Shown here: positions 52,333 to 61,500 of the stretch, in pieces
Numbering within the stretch: position 1 is the first letter of the stretch
How the letters are laid out: every line of letters starts with the position of its first letter
Assembly: GCF_045287255.1 (NCBI RefSeq)
Contig: NZ_CP137142.1
Location: forward strand, 1,798,001 to 1,862,000
DNA from: Henriciella sp045287255
GTDB lineage: Bacteria; Pseudomonadota; Alphaproteobacteria; Caulobacterales; Hyphomonadaceae
Length of the DNA: 64,000 nucleotides
Direction of reading: 5' to 3'
Notes under the pieces: generated by a model
The model's database searches: none
Seen by the model: only the letters and a program-made list of their open reading frames with translations
What the model was told of the DNA's origin: nothing
Position numbers and translations under genes: made by a program

Positions 52333-52361
52333 CCAATACGGGAATCATAGCCCCCCGTCAA
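52333..52361 (-). promoter_or_regulatory. Promoter of the S10 operon (rpsJ)
   Basis: On the minus strand TTGACG (52361-52356) and TATTGG (52338-52333) are 17 bases apart, leaving a leader of roughly 130 bases before rpsJ. The -35 box is identical to that of the rpsM promoter. A 19-base hairpin just upstream (52387-52405, GAAGCGCA with TGCGCTTC) may end the tRNA-Trp transcript. Confidence 0.65.
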
Positions 52362-52429
52362 CAGCTGTTTATGCAGAATATGTGACGAAGCGCAGAATGC
52401 GCTTCTAGATCAACAAATATCGGGAAAAA

Positions 52430-52505
52430 TGGCACGGGCGCCAGGACTCGAACCCGGGACCCTCGGTTTTGGAGACCGATGCTCTACCAACTGAGCTACA
52501 CCCGC
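52430..52505 (-). tRNA. tRNA-Trp (CCA anticodon)
   Basis: This is a 76-base tRNA with encoded CCA: D arm GCTCAGTTGGTAGAGC, anticodon stem TCGGT/ACCGA with loop CTCCAAA (anticodon CCA), T arm GGGTTCGAGTCCT, discriminator G. The acceptor stem reads GCGGGTG with CGCCCGT, which makes the first pair G1-U72 rather than the usual A1-U72. It lies between the small exported protein gene and the S10 operon, on the same strand. Confidence 0.95.
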
Positions 52506-52590
52506 CAAGTGAAGCGTGTTCATGCCCCAAGGCGATCACACTTGCAATGGCGCGATGCAGGAAATTTGCGCTTCCTGCATCGAGATAATA

Positions 52591-53031
52591 TCAGTCCTCT
52601 GCTGTAATCGGTCGACCAACCAGCATGGCATGCGGTTCCTCAAAGCAATCCCCGCGCAAAGCGACCCATGTGCCGGGAAAATCAGGGTCTACGAAGCTCA
52701 GCGTCACACGCCCCCAAACATCCGAACTTTCGCCGGTTTGCGGGTCGCTGACTTCAACGGCGCAACCGCTCTCGCCATCCACGGAACCTGGCTCCACCCA
52801 ATAACCGTGATAGGTTGTGCGCCCCGTATAGACGCCTGCTAACCCCGGAAGGAAGGCTTTACCGCGCCAGCCCTCTTCAGACTCTAATGGATAAGACCAA
52901 ACCGCCTGCCCATTTGGCAAGTCAGCCTCATAGACGACATCACCAATCTCGGTGCTCCAGACCTCATCGGCAAAAGCCGATCCGCCAATCATAGCCAAGG
53001 CCGCCAGAGTGATTCCTGTTTTACGATACAT
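52591..53031 (-). CDS. Small exported hypothetical protein
   Basis: This 146-residue protein has a clear signal peptide (MYRKTGITLAALAMIGGSAFA, cleavage after AFA). The mature part is beta-rich with two cysteines (SGCAVEV, RGDCFEE) likely paired and several conserved-looking aromatic-Gly turns (TYHGYWVEPG). No known domain recognised. It is inserted between tuf and tRNA-Trp, with its own likely promoter, and has no evident link with translation. Confidence 0.75.
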   Translation of the reverse strand: MYRKTGITLAALAMIGGSAFADEVWSTEIGDVVYEADLPNGQAVWSYPLESEEGWRGKAFLPGLAGVYTGRTTYHGYWVEPGSVDGESGCAVEVSDPQTGESSDVWGRVTLSFVDPDFPGTWVALRGDCFEEPHAMLVGRPITAED

Positions 53032-53097
53032 ATCTCTCTCCCTCTCTCTCTAAGTCGGTTCAGACTATAGACAGAAAGCGAAAGGAATAAGGCCACA

Positions 53098-53127
53098 AAA
53101 AAAGCCGCCCCATGAGGAGCGGCTTTT
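53098..53127 (-). terminator. Rho-independent terminator of the str operon (after tuf)
   Basis: On the minus strand AAAAGCCGC pairs with GCGGCTTTT around a 10-base loop, and a seven-base T tract follows. It lies 24 bases after the tuf stop. Confidence 0.9.
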
Positions 53128-53150
53128 CTAGGTTGTATGCGCGTTAGCGT

Positions 53151-54341
53151 TTAGCCTTTAACGCTTGCCACGACGCCGGCGCCGACGGTACGGCCGCCTT
53201 CACGGATCGCAAAGCGCAGGCCCTGGTCCATGGCGATCGGCTGGATCAGCTCAACATCCATCTTCACATTGTCACCCGGCAGGACCATTTCCTTGTCCGC
53301 TGGCAGGGTCACAACACCGGTCACGTCTGTGGTCCGGAAGTAGAATTGTGGACGATAGTTGGTGAAGAATGGCGTGTGACGACCACCTTCTTCTTTCGTC
53401 AGGATGTAAGCCTCAGCTTCGAATGTTGTGTGTGGGGTAATGGAACCCGGGGCACACAGAACCTGACCGCGCTGAACGCCGTCACGATCGATACCACGGA
53501 TCAGAACACCAACATTGTCACCGGCCTGGCCCTGGTCGAGCAGCTTGCGGAACATTTCAACACCGGTACAGGTGGTTTTCTGCGTGTCGCGGATACCCAC
53601 GATCTCAACTTCGTCACCAACCTTGATGATCCCGGTCTCAACCCGGCCGGTCACAACCGTACCACGGCCAGAGATTGAGAACACGTCCTCAACCGGCATC
53701 AGGAATGGCTTGTCGAGCGGACGCTCAGGGGTTGGGATATACTCATCAACCGCCGCCATCAGCTCAAGGACTTTTTCCTTACCGATATTGTCGTCACGGC
53801 CTTCAACCGCTGCCAGCGCAGAACCGGCAATGATCGGAATATCGTCGCCTGGGAAGTCGTAAGAACTCAGCAGTTCACGGATTTCCATTTCAACCAGCTC
53901 AAGCAGCTCTTCATCGTCAACCTGATCAACCTTGTTCATGAAGACAACCAGAGCCGGCACGCCAACCTGACGGGCGAGCAGAATGTGCTCACGGGTCTGT
54001 GGCATTGGGCCGTCAGCCGCGTTCACAACCAGGATCGCGCCGTCCATCTGGGCCGCACCAGTGATCATGTTCTTAACATAGTCAGCGTGACCTGGGCAGT
54101 CGACGTGAGCGTAGTGACGGTTCTCTGTCTCATACTCAACGTGGGCAGTGTTAATGGTAATGCCGCGGGCTTTCTCTTCCGGCGCACTGTCAATGTCTTC
54201 ATAAGACTTCGCCGCACCGCCAGTCGCTTCCGCAAGCGTCATCGTAATCGCCGCCGTCAGCGTCGTCTTACCGTGGTCAACGTGGCCGATCGTGCCAATG
54301 TTCACGTGCGGCTTTGTACGCTCAAACTTCTCCTTGGCCAT
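53151..54341 (-). CDS. tuf: Elongation factor Tu
   Basis: EF-Tu delivers aminoacyl-tRNA to the ribosome. The 396-residue protein has the G-domain motifs GHVDHGKT (19-26), DCPGHADYVKNMITGAAQMDG and NKVD, and the usual domains 2 and 3 ending RFAIREGGRTVGAGVVASVKG. It ends the rpsL-rpsG-fusA-tuf operon. Only one tuf copy is visible in the window; a second elsewhere cannot be excluded. Confidence 0.98.
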   Translation of the reverse strand: MAKEKFERTKPHVNIGTIGHVDHGKTTLTAAITMTLAEATGGAAKSYEDIDSAPEEKARGITINTAHVEYETENRHYAHVDCPGHADYVKNMITGAAQMDGAILVVNAADGPMPQTREHILLARQVGVPALVVFMNKVDQVDDEELLELVEMEIRELLSSYDFPGDDIPIIAGSALAAVEGRDDNIGKEKVLELMAAVDEYIPTPERPLDKPFLMPVEDVFSISGRGTVVTGRVETGIIKVGDEVEIVGIRDTQKTTCTGVEMFRKLLDQGQAGDNVGVLIRGIDRDGVQRGQVLCAPGSITPHTTFEAEAYILTKEEGGRHTPFFTNYRPQFYFRTTDVTGVVTLPADKEMVLPGDNVKMDVELIQPIAMDQGLRFAIREGGRTVGAGVVASVKG

Positions 54342-54377
54342 TGTACGCTCCTCGTATTTACAGCCTGAATTAAATTA

Positions 54378-54407
54378 TCTGGCCCCACTTCAAAAAGTGG
54401 AGCCAGA
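54378..54407 (-). other. Intercistronic hairpin between fusA and tuf
   Basis: TCTGGC and CCACTT pair with AAGTGG and GCCAGA through a single-base bulge on each side, with a 4-base loop. T residues after it on the minus strand are few, so it more likely separates fusA and tuf expression by mRNA processing or partial termination. Confidence 0.55.
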
Positions 54408-54417
54408 CGATCTCAAA

Positions 54418-56538
54418 TTAACCCGCAAGATCCTGCGTGATTTTCATTGCTTCGGCCTTTGGAACCTCAGCATAGTGGTCGAACTGCATGGTGAATTGCG
54501 CACGACCTTGTGACATACCGCGCAGGTTTGACACGTATCCGAACATGTTCACCAGTGGCACGAAAGCGTTGATCGCTGTCGCATTCCCGCGTGGCTCAGA
54601 CCCTTGAATCTGTCCGCGGCGAGAGTTCAGGTCACCAATGATGTCGCCCATATAGTCTTCAGGTGTCACCACCTCGACCTTCATGACTGGTTCCATCAGC
54701 TTTGGATCACCTTCTGATTTCAACTCACGGAAAGCTGCGCGAGCAGCGATTTCGAAAGCCAGGACAGAAGAGTCAACATCGTGGAAAGCGCCATCGATCA
54801 GGGTCGCCTTGAAGTCGGTTACAGGATAACCGGCCAGAAGACCATTTTCCTTGGCCATACCAAGACCTTTTTCAACGCCCGGGATGTACTCCTTAGGCAC
54901 CGCACCACCGACAATCTTGCTTTCGAACTGGAAGCCTTCACCAGCCTCAAGTGGCTCAAACTGAACCTTGATACGGGCAAACTGTCCAGAACCACCAGAC
55001 TGCTTCTTGTGCGTATAGTCGATTTCAGCCGGACGACCGATCGCTTCACGGTAAGCCACCTGTGGCTGACCAATGTTCGCTTCAACTTTAAACTCACGCT
55101 TCAGACGGTCGACCAGAATGTCGAGGTGAAGTTCGCCCATACCTTTCATGATGGTCTGGCCACTCTCGTGATCAGACTCAACCTGGAAGCTTGGATCTTC
55201 AGCGGCAAGACGCGCAAGACCGGCAGACATCTTCTCTTGGTCAGCCTTTGTTTTTGGCTCAACCGCAATCTCGATCACCGGATCCGGGAAGTTCATGGTC
55301 TCAAGGACAACGGGCTGCTGCTTATCAGCAAGTGTGTCCCCAGTGGTTGTACCCTTAAGACCCGCCAGCGCGATAATATCGCCCGCATAGGCTTCTTCAA
55401 TCTCTTCACGGTCGTTGGAGTGCATGATCATCATACGACCAACGCGCTCAGGCTTGCCCTTGGTCGAGTTCAGAACAGAACCGCCCTTGGTCAGAACACC
55501 GGAATAGATACGAACGAAAGTCAGAGAGCCAACGAATGGGTCATTCCAGATTTTGAACGCAAGACCGGAGAACGGTTCTTCATCAGATGCTGTGCGGGCA
55601 ATGTCACGAACTTCGTTCTCATCGCCGGGCTTAAAGCCCATGTAAGCTGGCACATCGAGTGGGCTTGGCAGGTAATCAAGAACCGCGTTCAGCATTGGCT
55701 GCACGCCCTTGTTCTTAAATGCAGAACCACACAGAACCGGCACGAAAGACATGCTCAGCGTACCCTTACGGATCAGCGCACGAAGCTGCTCAACATCTGG
55801 CTCTTCCCCGTCGAGGTAAGCCATCATGGCTTCTTCGTCCTGCTCAACCGCAAGCTCAACCAGTGTCGCGCGCATCTCTGCACACTTGTCTTTCAGTTCG
55901 TCACGGATCTCACGGAGCTCCCAGCTCGCGCCGAGGTCTTCACCAGCCCAGACCCACTCCTGCATCGTGACCAAGTCAACATGGCCTTCCAGCTCATTCT
56001 CAGCACCAATTGGGCACTGGATTGGCGCAGGCGTTGTACCTGTACGGTCCCGGATCATCTCGACACAGTTGAAGAAGTCCGCGCCGATCTTGTCCATCTT
56101 GTTGACGAATACGATACGCGGAACCTTGTAGCGGTCAGCCTGACGCCAAACGGTTTCAGTCTGCGGCTCAACACCAGCATTGGCATCAAGCACACAAACG
56201 GCACCATCAAGAACCGCCAGAGAACGCTCAACTTCAATCGTGAAGTCAACGTGCCCGGGTGTATCAATGATATTCAGGCGGTGCTTTTCTGTTTGCGCAT
56301 TCTCACCATCGTCCGTGCGCTCCCAGAATGTTGTCGTCGCAGCTGAGGTAATAGTGATGCCGCGCTCTTGCTCTTGCTCCATGTGATCCATGGTCGCCGC
56401 GCCATCGTGCACCTCACCAATCTTGTGAGACTTACCAGTGTAATAAAGAATGCGCTCAGACGTTGTAGTCTTACCGGCATCAATGTGCGCCATGATACCA
56501 AAGTTACGATAGCGCTCCAGCGGATATTCGCGGGCCAT
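54418..56538 (-). CDS. fusA: Elongation factor G
   Basis: EF-G drives translocation and, with RRF, ribosome recycling. From ATG 56538 (MAREYPLERYRNFGIMAHIDAGKTTTSERILYYTG) it has 706 residues; an ATG three codons earlier is less likely, because GAAGG lies at the right distance from the inner one. G motifs AHIDAGKTT, DTPGHVDF and NKMDKIGADF, and the five domains of the factor are complete. It is between rpsG and tuf. Confidence 0.97.
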   Translation of the reverse strand: MAREYPLERYRNFGIMAHIDAGKTTTSERILYYTGKSHKIGEVHDGAATMDHMEQEQERGITITSAATTTFWERTDDGENAQTEKHRLNIIDTPGHVDFTIEVERSLAVLDGAVCVLDANAGVEPQTETVWRQADRYKVPRIVFVNKMDKIGADFFNCVEMIRDRTGTTPAPIQCPIGAENELEGHVDLVTMQEWVWAGEDLGASWELREIRDELKDKCAEMRATLVELAVEQDEEAMMAYLDGEEPDVEQLRALIRKGTLSMSFVPVLCGSAFKNKGVQPMLNAVLDYLPSPLDVPAYMGFKPGDENEVRDIARTASDEEPFSGLAFKIWNDPFVGSLTFVRIYSGVLTKGGSVLNSTKGKPERVGRMMIMHSNDREEIEEAYAGDIIALAGLKGTTTGDTLADKQQPVVLETMNFPDPVIEIAVEPKTKADQEKMSAGLARLAAEDPSFQVESDHESGQTIMKGMGELHLDILVDRLKREFKVEANIGQPQVAYREAIGRPAEIDYTHKKQSGGSGQFARIKVQFEPLEAGEGFQFESKIVGGAVPKEYIPGVEKGLGMAKENGLLAGYPVTDFKATLIDGAFHDVDSSVLAFEIAARAAFRELKSEGDPKLMEPVMKVEVVTPEDYMGDIIGDLNSRRGQIQGSEPRGNATAINAFVPLVNMFGYVSNLRGMSQGRAQFTMQFDHYAEVPKAEAMKITQDLAG

Positions 56539-56579
56539 GGGGTTCACCTTCGTTCAAGGTTTGGGAGGAGTTGGTTTAA

Positions 56580-57050
56580 TTACCAGCGATAGTGAGAGAA
56601 GGCGCGGTTCGCTTCAGCCATCTTGTGCGTGTCTTCACGCTTCTTGACGGCGTTACCGCGGCCTTGGCTTGCGTCCATAAGTTCGCCAGCCAGACGCTCA
56701 CGCATTGTGTTTTCGTTGCGTCCACCAGCGGCCGCAGCAAGCCAGCGAATGGCCAGCGCTTGACGACGCTCAGGACGAACTTCAACAGGAACCTGGTACG
56801 TCGCACCACCAACACGGCGGGAACGCACCTCAACAGCAGGGGAAATCGCTTCGAGCGCTTCATGGAAAACCTCAATCGGGTCTTTCTTGGCGCGAGCTTC
56901 CACCAGATCCAGAGCACCATAAACAATGCGCTCGGCAGTGGATTTCTTGCCGTCCTGCATGATCTGATTCATGAACTTGGACAGGACAACATTTTTAAAC
57001 TTCGGATCAGGCAGAACCTGACGTTTCTCAGCACGGTGACGACGAGACAT
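56580..57050 (-). CDS. rpsG: 30S ribosomal protein S7
   Basis: The 156-residue S7 organises the 30S head and, in E. coli, represses the str operon. It shows MSRRHRAEKRQVLPDPKFKNVVLSKFMNQIM, VGGATYQVPVEVRPERRQALAIRWL and the AHYRW-type end (SHYRW). It is 14 bp after rpsL and 41 bp before fusA. Confidence 0.97.
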   Translation of the reverse strand: MSRRHRAEKRQVLPDPKFKNVVLSKFMNQIMQDGKKSTAERIVYGALDLVEARAKKDPIEVFHEALEAISPAVEVRSRRVGGATYQVPVEVRPERRQALAIRWLAAAAGGRNENTMRERLAGELMDASQGRGNAVKKREDTHKMAEANRAFSHYRW

Positions 57051-57064
57051 AGATCAGCCCTCCC

Positions 57065-57436
57065 TTATTTCGGTTTCTTAACGCCGTAATGCGAACGACG
57101 CTGCTTACGATCTTTAACGCCCTGGGTATCCAGAACACCACGAAGGATGTGATAGCGCACACCTGGAAGGTCTTTCACACGACCACCACGGATCAGAACA
57201 ACTGAGTGCTCCTGCAGGTTATGACCTTCACCCGGGATATAGCACAAAGATTCGAAACCTGTTGTCAGGCGAACTTTTGCCACTTTACGAAGCGCCGAGT
57301 TCGGCTTCTTCGGTGTCGTTGTATAGACGCGTGTACATACGCCACGACGTTGCGGGTTGCCTTTAAGGGCGGGAGTTTTGGAACGCTGCGGCTTAGGTTT
57401 GCGCGGCTTCCGGATCAGCTGTTGAATCGTCGGCAT
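57065..57436 (-). CDS. rpsL: 30S ribosomal protein S12
   Basis: S12 sits at the decoding centre; changes at its two conserved lysines cause streptomycin resistance. From ATG 57436 (MPTIQQLIRKPRKPKPQRSKTPAL) it has 123 residues. TTTPKKPNSALRK and RGGRVKDLPGVRYH are wild type at both positions, so streptomycin sensitivity is expected. A longer frame from 57559 adds 41 unrelated residues and is rejected. It starts the str operon. Confidence 0.97.
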   Translation of the reverse strand: MPTIQQLIRKPRKPKPQRSKTPALKGNPQRRGVCTRVYTTTPKKPNSALRKVAKVRLTTGFESLCYIPGEGHNLQEHSVVLIRGGRVKDLPGVRYHILRGVLDTQGVKDRKQRRSHYGVKKPK

Positions 57437-57572
57437 AGGGGCCTTTGATCTCTCTAGTTTCGTGGCCCCTGTCGGACCAAATAATGACAAGACGTTACAC
57501 AGGCCGTGAGTTTCCCATACAACATCCGCTCGATTTTGGTGTTTGCCAAACGATGCCACCCAAAAGGATGAC

Positions 57573-57597
57573 GGGCAGACTCTTCGGAAGTCTGCCC
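57573..57597 (-). other. Hairpin in the str-operon leader
   Basis: GGGCAGACT pairs perfectly with AGTCTGCCC around a 7-base centre, about 140 bases before the rpsL start. It lies within the expected transcribed leader, so it may be a regulatory or stability element. No T tract follows. Confidence 0.5.
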
Positions 57598-57615
57598 AGC
57601 CAGCATTTGGCGCGT

Positions 57616-57642
57616 GTTAAGACTATGAAGCCGCCCCGTCAA
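57616..57642 (-). promoter_or_regulatory. Possible promoter of the str operon
   Basis: On the minus strand TTGACG (57642-57637) precedes CTTAAC (57621-57616) with 15-base spacing. The -35 box matches the rpsM and rpsJ promoters; the -10 box and spacing are poorer. Position about 180 bases before rpsL is plausible. Confidence 0.4.
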
Positions 57643-57684
57643 GCCTTGTGGGCAGATGCTATCTTGTAACCAGTTTCTAATCGC

Positions 57685-58413
57685 TCAAGTGGCCCTTTGA
57701 AAGAGATAGAAACCAAACCCCATAGTTTCACGCCCCCACTTCTCATAACCTTCATACCATTCACGGTGCGTTTTGAGTTTCTCTTCAACATCACTGCCAG
57801 CTGAGGCATCACTCATGCGGTCCTCAGCGCGCCGTAAATGGTCCTGCTCAAATGTATCCCATTCCTGAAGAGTCGCCTGATCAGCTTCAATCACCCTCAG
57901 CCCAATAGACGCCGCACATGCAATATTCTCGTCAAAACTGCGGTAAACGCCAACAGGTTCGCCAATCAATTTCAAGTAATCTGGCTCCGGTTCCTTTTTC
58001 CAGAAGCACTCCCCGATCAGAATCTTCCCGTTGGGCCGGATTAGTCTATTCAAACATTCAAGCATTTCCGGGTAAGCACGTTCTGCCTCTGCGAAGGCGT
58101 GGCTTGAGCCTAAACATATGACGACGTCAAAATTTTCACGGATCGCGTTAGAATTGCGCAAGTCCATGCGCTTGAGATCTAAACGCCCTGCCTCGATCAA
58201 ATCACCTGCTCTTTGTGCCCCTAGATCTAGAACCGCCTGATCGATGTCGATCCCAAACCCCAGACATCCGGTCGCTCTCGATAGGTTGATCAGAAATTCA
58301 GCAGACCCACACCCGGCATCAAGTACCCAGTCACCAGAGTTAAGACTGAGCTTCGAGATCAGTTCAGATGCCCGGTGTTCGGACATAGGGCAATTGTACG
58401 GGGTAAATGACAC
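57685..58413 (-). CDS. Class I SAM-dependent methyltransferase
   Basis: The 242-residue protein shows the class I Rossmann motifs: VLDAGCGSAEFLINL (motif I), GIDIDQAVLDLGAQRA (motif II), DLRNSNAIRENFDVVICLGSSHAF (motifs III-IV) and RLIRPNGKILIGECFW. The substrate is not evident. It starts at GTG 58413 behind AAAGG; an internal ATG at 58386 lacks a ribosome site. It sits between rpoC and rpsL, an odd place for a methyltransferase in an otherwise conserved block, about 90 bp after rpoC and its terminator-like hairpin. Confidence 0.85.
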   Translation of the reverse strand: MSFTPYNCPMSEHRASELISKLSLNSGDWVLDAGCGSAEFLINLSRATGCLGFGIDIDQAVLDLGAQRAGDLIEAGRLDLKRMDLRNSNAIRENFDVVICLGSSHAFAEAERAYPEMLECLNRLIRPNGKILIGECFWKKEPEPDYLKLIGEPVGVYRSFDENIACAASIGLRVIEADQATLQEWDTFEQDHLRRAEDRMSDASAGSDVEEKLKTHREWYEGYEKWGRETMGFGFYLFQRAT

Positions 58414-58448
58414 CAGCTTGACCTTTAGAATCAGACGTCAACAAAGCG

Positions 58449-58480
58449 AAAGGCCGCGCTCAAACAAAGCACGGCCTTTC
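58449..58480 (-). terminator. Terminator-like hairpin after rpoC
   Basis: GAAAGGCCG and CGGCCTTTC arms form a 9-bp stem with a partly paired interior. The T tract on the minus strand is short. It lies about 25 bases after the rpoC stop and 36 bases before... on the plus strand side it follows the methyltransferase start. Confidence 0.5.
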
Positions 58481-58503
58481 AAAATTAAGCTCTAAAGCAA
58501 AGC

Positions 58504-61500
58504 TTATTCGGCCGCGTCCGGCGCTGGCAGAGCGGCAGCAGCCTCAGCCGCAGCAGCTTCGCGCTTGGCCCGCAGTTTCTTGTCACGCTCGCCGGCGACG
58601 CGGCGGAACTGACGCATACCACCACCTGTACCAGCTGGGATCAGACGCCCAACAATCACATTCTCTTTCAGACCTTCCAGCGTATCAACCTTACCCTGAA
58701 GGGCAGCTTCGGTCAGAACGCGGGTTGTCTCCTGGAACGACGCCGCAGAGATGAAGCTACGTGTCTGTAGCGACGCTTTGGTGATCCCGAGCAGAACTGG
58801 AACCGCTGTCGCTTCACGCTGATCCTGCTTGCGTGAGCGGCGGATGGCGGCATTGGCTTCTTCAAGCTCAAGCGCATCAACATGCTCACCCTTGATCAGC
58901 GTCGTTGTCCCGGCATCGGTAACCTCGAACTTCTGCAGCATCTGGCGAACGATCACTTCAATGTGCTTATCGTTGATCGGCACCCCTTGCAGACGGTAAA
59001 CCTTCTGAACCTCATCGACGAGATAGTTGGCCAGAGCCTCAATCCCCATGGTCGCCAGAATGTCCTGCGGCGCTGGGTTACCATCGATGATATAGTCACC
59101 ACGCTTCACATAGTCGCCATCCTGCACGTCGAGACGGCGGGACTTTGGCACCAGGAAGTCAATGGCTTCTTTTTCCGGATCATCCGGAATGATCGCAATC
59201 TTACGCTTCTGTTTGTACTCGCGCAGGAAGGAAATCCGGCCATCAATCTCAGCGATCACCGCATGGTCCTTCGGACGGCGAGCTTCGAACAGTTCAGCAA
59301 CCCGTGGCAGACCACCGGTAATATCCTTGGTTTTCGCACCGCCTGTTGCGACACGCGCCATGGATTCACCAACATTGATCACATCGCCATCGTCAACCGA
59401 GAGAATCGCCCCTGGTGACAGCATGTAACGGGCCTCATTACCGTTCGGCAGAGACAGAGCCTCGCCTTTATCGTCCACCAGCATGATAGACGGACGAAGG
59501 TCGGCACCTTTCGAGCCACGCCCATCAATGATCACGCGAGACGAAATACCGGTTGCTTCATCCGTTTCTTCGCGTGCCGTCAGGCCATCGACGATATCAA
59601 TCAGACGGACCGTACCAGCGACTTCGGCAATCATTGGCTGCGCAAATGGATCCCACTCGGCAATCTTGTCACCCGGCTTGACCTTCTTCTTGTTCTTCAC
59701 AAACAGGGTCGTGCCGTAGGTCGGCTTGAAGGTTTGACGCGTACGACCATCAGCATCTTCAACCGAGATGATCATGTGACGGCCAGTTACAACCATCGCG
59801 CCGTCTTCACGGGTAACAAAGGTTGGGTTCTCAAACTTGATCTTACCCTCAACCTGAGCCTCGGTAGAGCTTTCCTCAGCCACAGACGCCGCGCCACCAA
59901 TGTGGAAGGTCCGCATGGTCAGCTGGGTGCCTGGCTCACCAATTGATTGGGCCGCGATAACCCCGACCGCTTCACCTTTATTGACGACAGTACCGCGTGC
60001 CAGATCACGTCCATAACACGCAACACAGACCCCAACCTTGGTTTCACAGGTCAATGGCGAGCGCACCTTGATGCGATCAACACCAGCGTCCTCGATCTCT
60101 TGGGCAAGAGCCTCATCAATATAGGTGTTGGCTGGCGCGATCAGGTCACCGGATTTCGGTGCCTTGACGTCCTCGCCAGTTGTCCGGCCCAGAATACGTT
60201 CGCTCAGAGAGACGACGACATCGGCGCCTTCCATAACCGCAGACAGTTCGATGCCCTGATCCGTACCGCAATCATCTTCATTGACGATACAGTCCTGAGC
60301 AACGTCAACGAGACGGCGCGTCAGGTAACCTGAGTTCGCTGTTTTCAGAGCGGTATCGGCGAGACCCTTACGGGCCCCGTGGGTGGAGTTAAAGTACTCC
60401 TGAACGGTCAGACCCTCCTTAAAGTTCGAAATAATTGGTGTTTCGATAATCGAACCATCCGGACGAGCCATCAGACCACGCATACCCGCCAGCTGCTTCA
60501 TCTGGTTCTTGGAACCCCGCGCACCGGAATGGGCCATCATGAAGACCGAGTTGGTCTCTTTCAGGCGGCCAGTATCCTTGTCGATCTCGGCTTCACCCGC
60601 CGCATCCATCATCGCGTCAGCAACTTTGTCAGTACAGGTCGACCAGGCATCAACAACCTTGTTGTACTTCTCACCACGGGTGATCAGACCATCGGCATAT
60701 TGACGCTCATACTCGGTCACTTGCTCTTTGGTTTGCTCAACCAGTTTCACCTTACTGGCCGGGATTTTCATGTCATCCTTACCGAAGGAAATACCGGCTT
60801 TCGCCGCTTCGCGGAAACCAAGGCCCATCAGGCGGTCAGCAAAGATCACAGTCGCCTTCTGACCACAGGTCCGATAGACCTCATCAATCAGTTTTCCAAC
60901 ATTCTTCTTCACCATCAACTGGTTCAACAGGACATCGGCATCAATCTGGTGATGTCGTGGCAGGATATCACCGATCATGTAACGACCTGGTGTTGTATCC
61001 AGAATCTTCACAACCGGATTACCATCAGCATCGACCGTCTCGTAACGCGCCTTGATCTTAGCGTGCAGGGAGAGTTGCCCAGTCGACAGAGCCAGCTCAA
61101 GCTCGGCCATATCAGAGATAACCATGCCCTCGCCCGGCTCCTTATCCTTGTCGAGCGACAGGTAGTAGAGACCCAGAACGATATCCTGAGATGGAACGAT
61201 AATCGGCTTACCATTCGCAGGGGACAGGATGTTGTTTGTAGACATCATCAGCACGCGCGCTTCCAGCTGGGCCTCAAGGCTCAGCGGCACGTGAACCGCC
61301 ATCTGGTCACCGTCAAAGTCAGCGTTAAACGCCGCACAGACGAGTGGGTGCAGGTTAATTGCCTTACCTTCGATCAGCTTCGGCTCAAATGCCTGGATGC
61401 CCAGACGGTGCAGAGTCGGCGCACGGTTCAGCATAACCGGGTGCTCACGGATCACCTCTTCGAGGATGTCCCAGACTTCCGGTTTTTCTTTCTCAACCAG

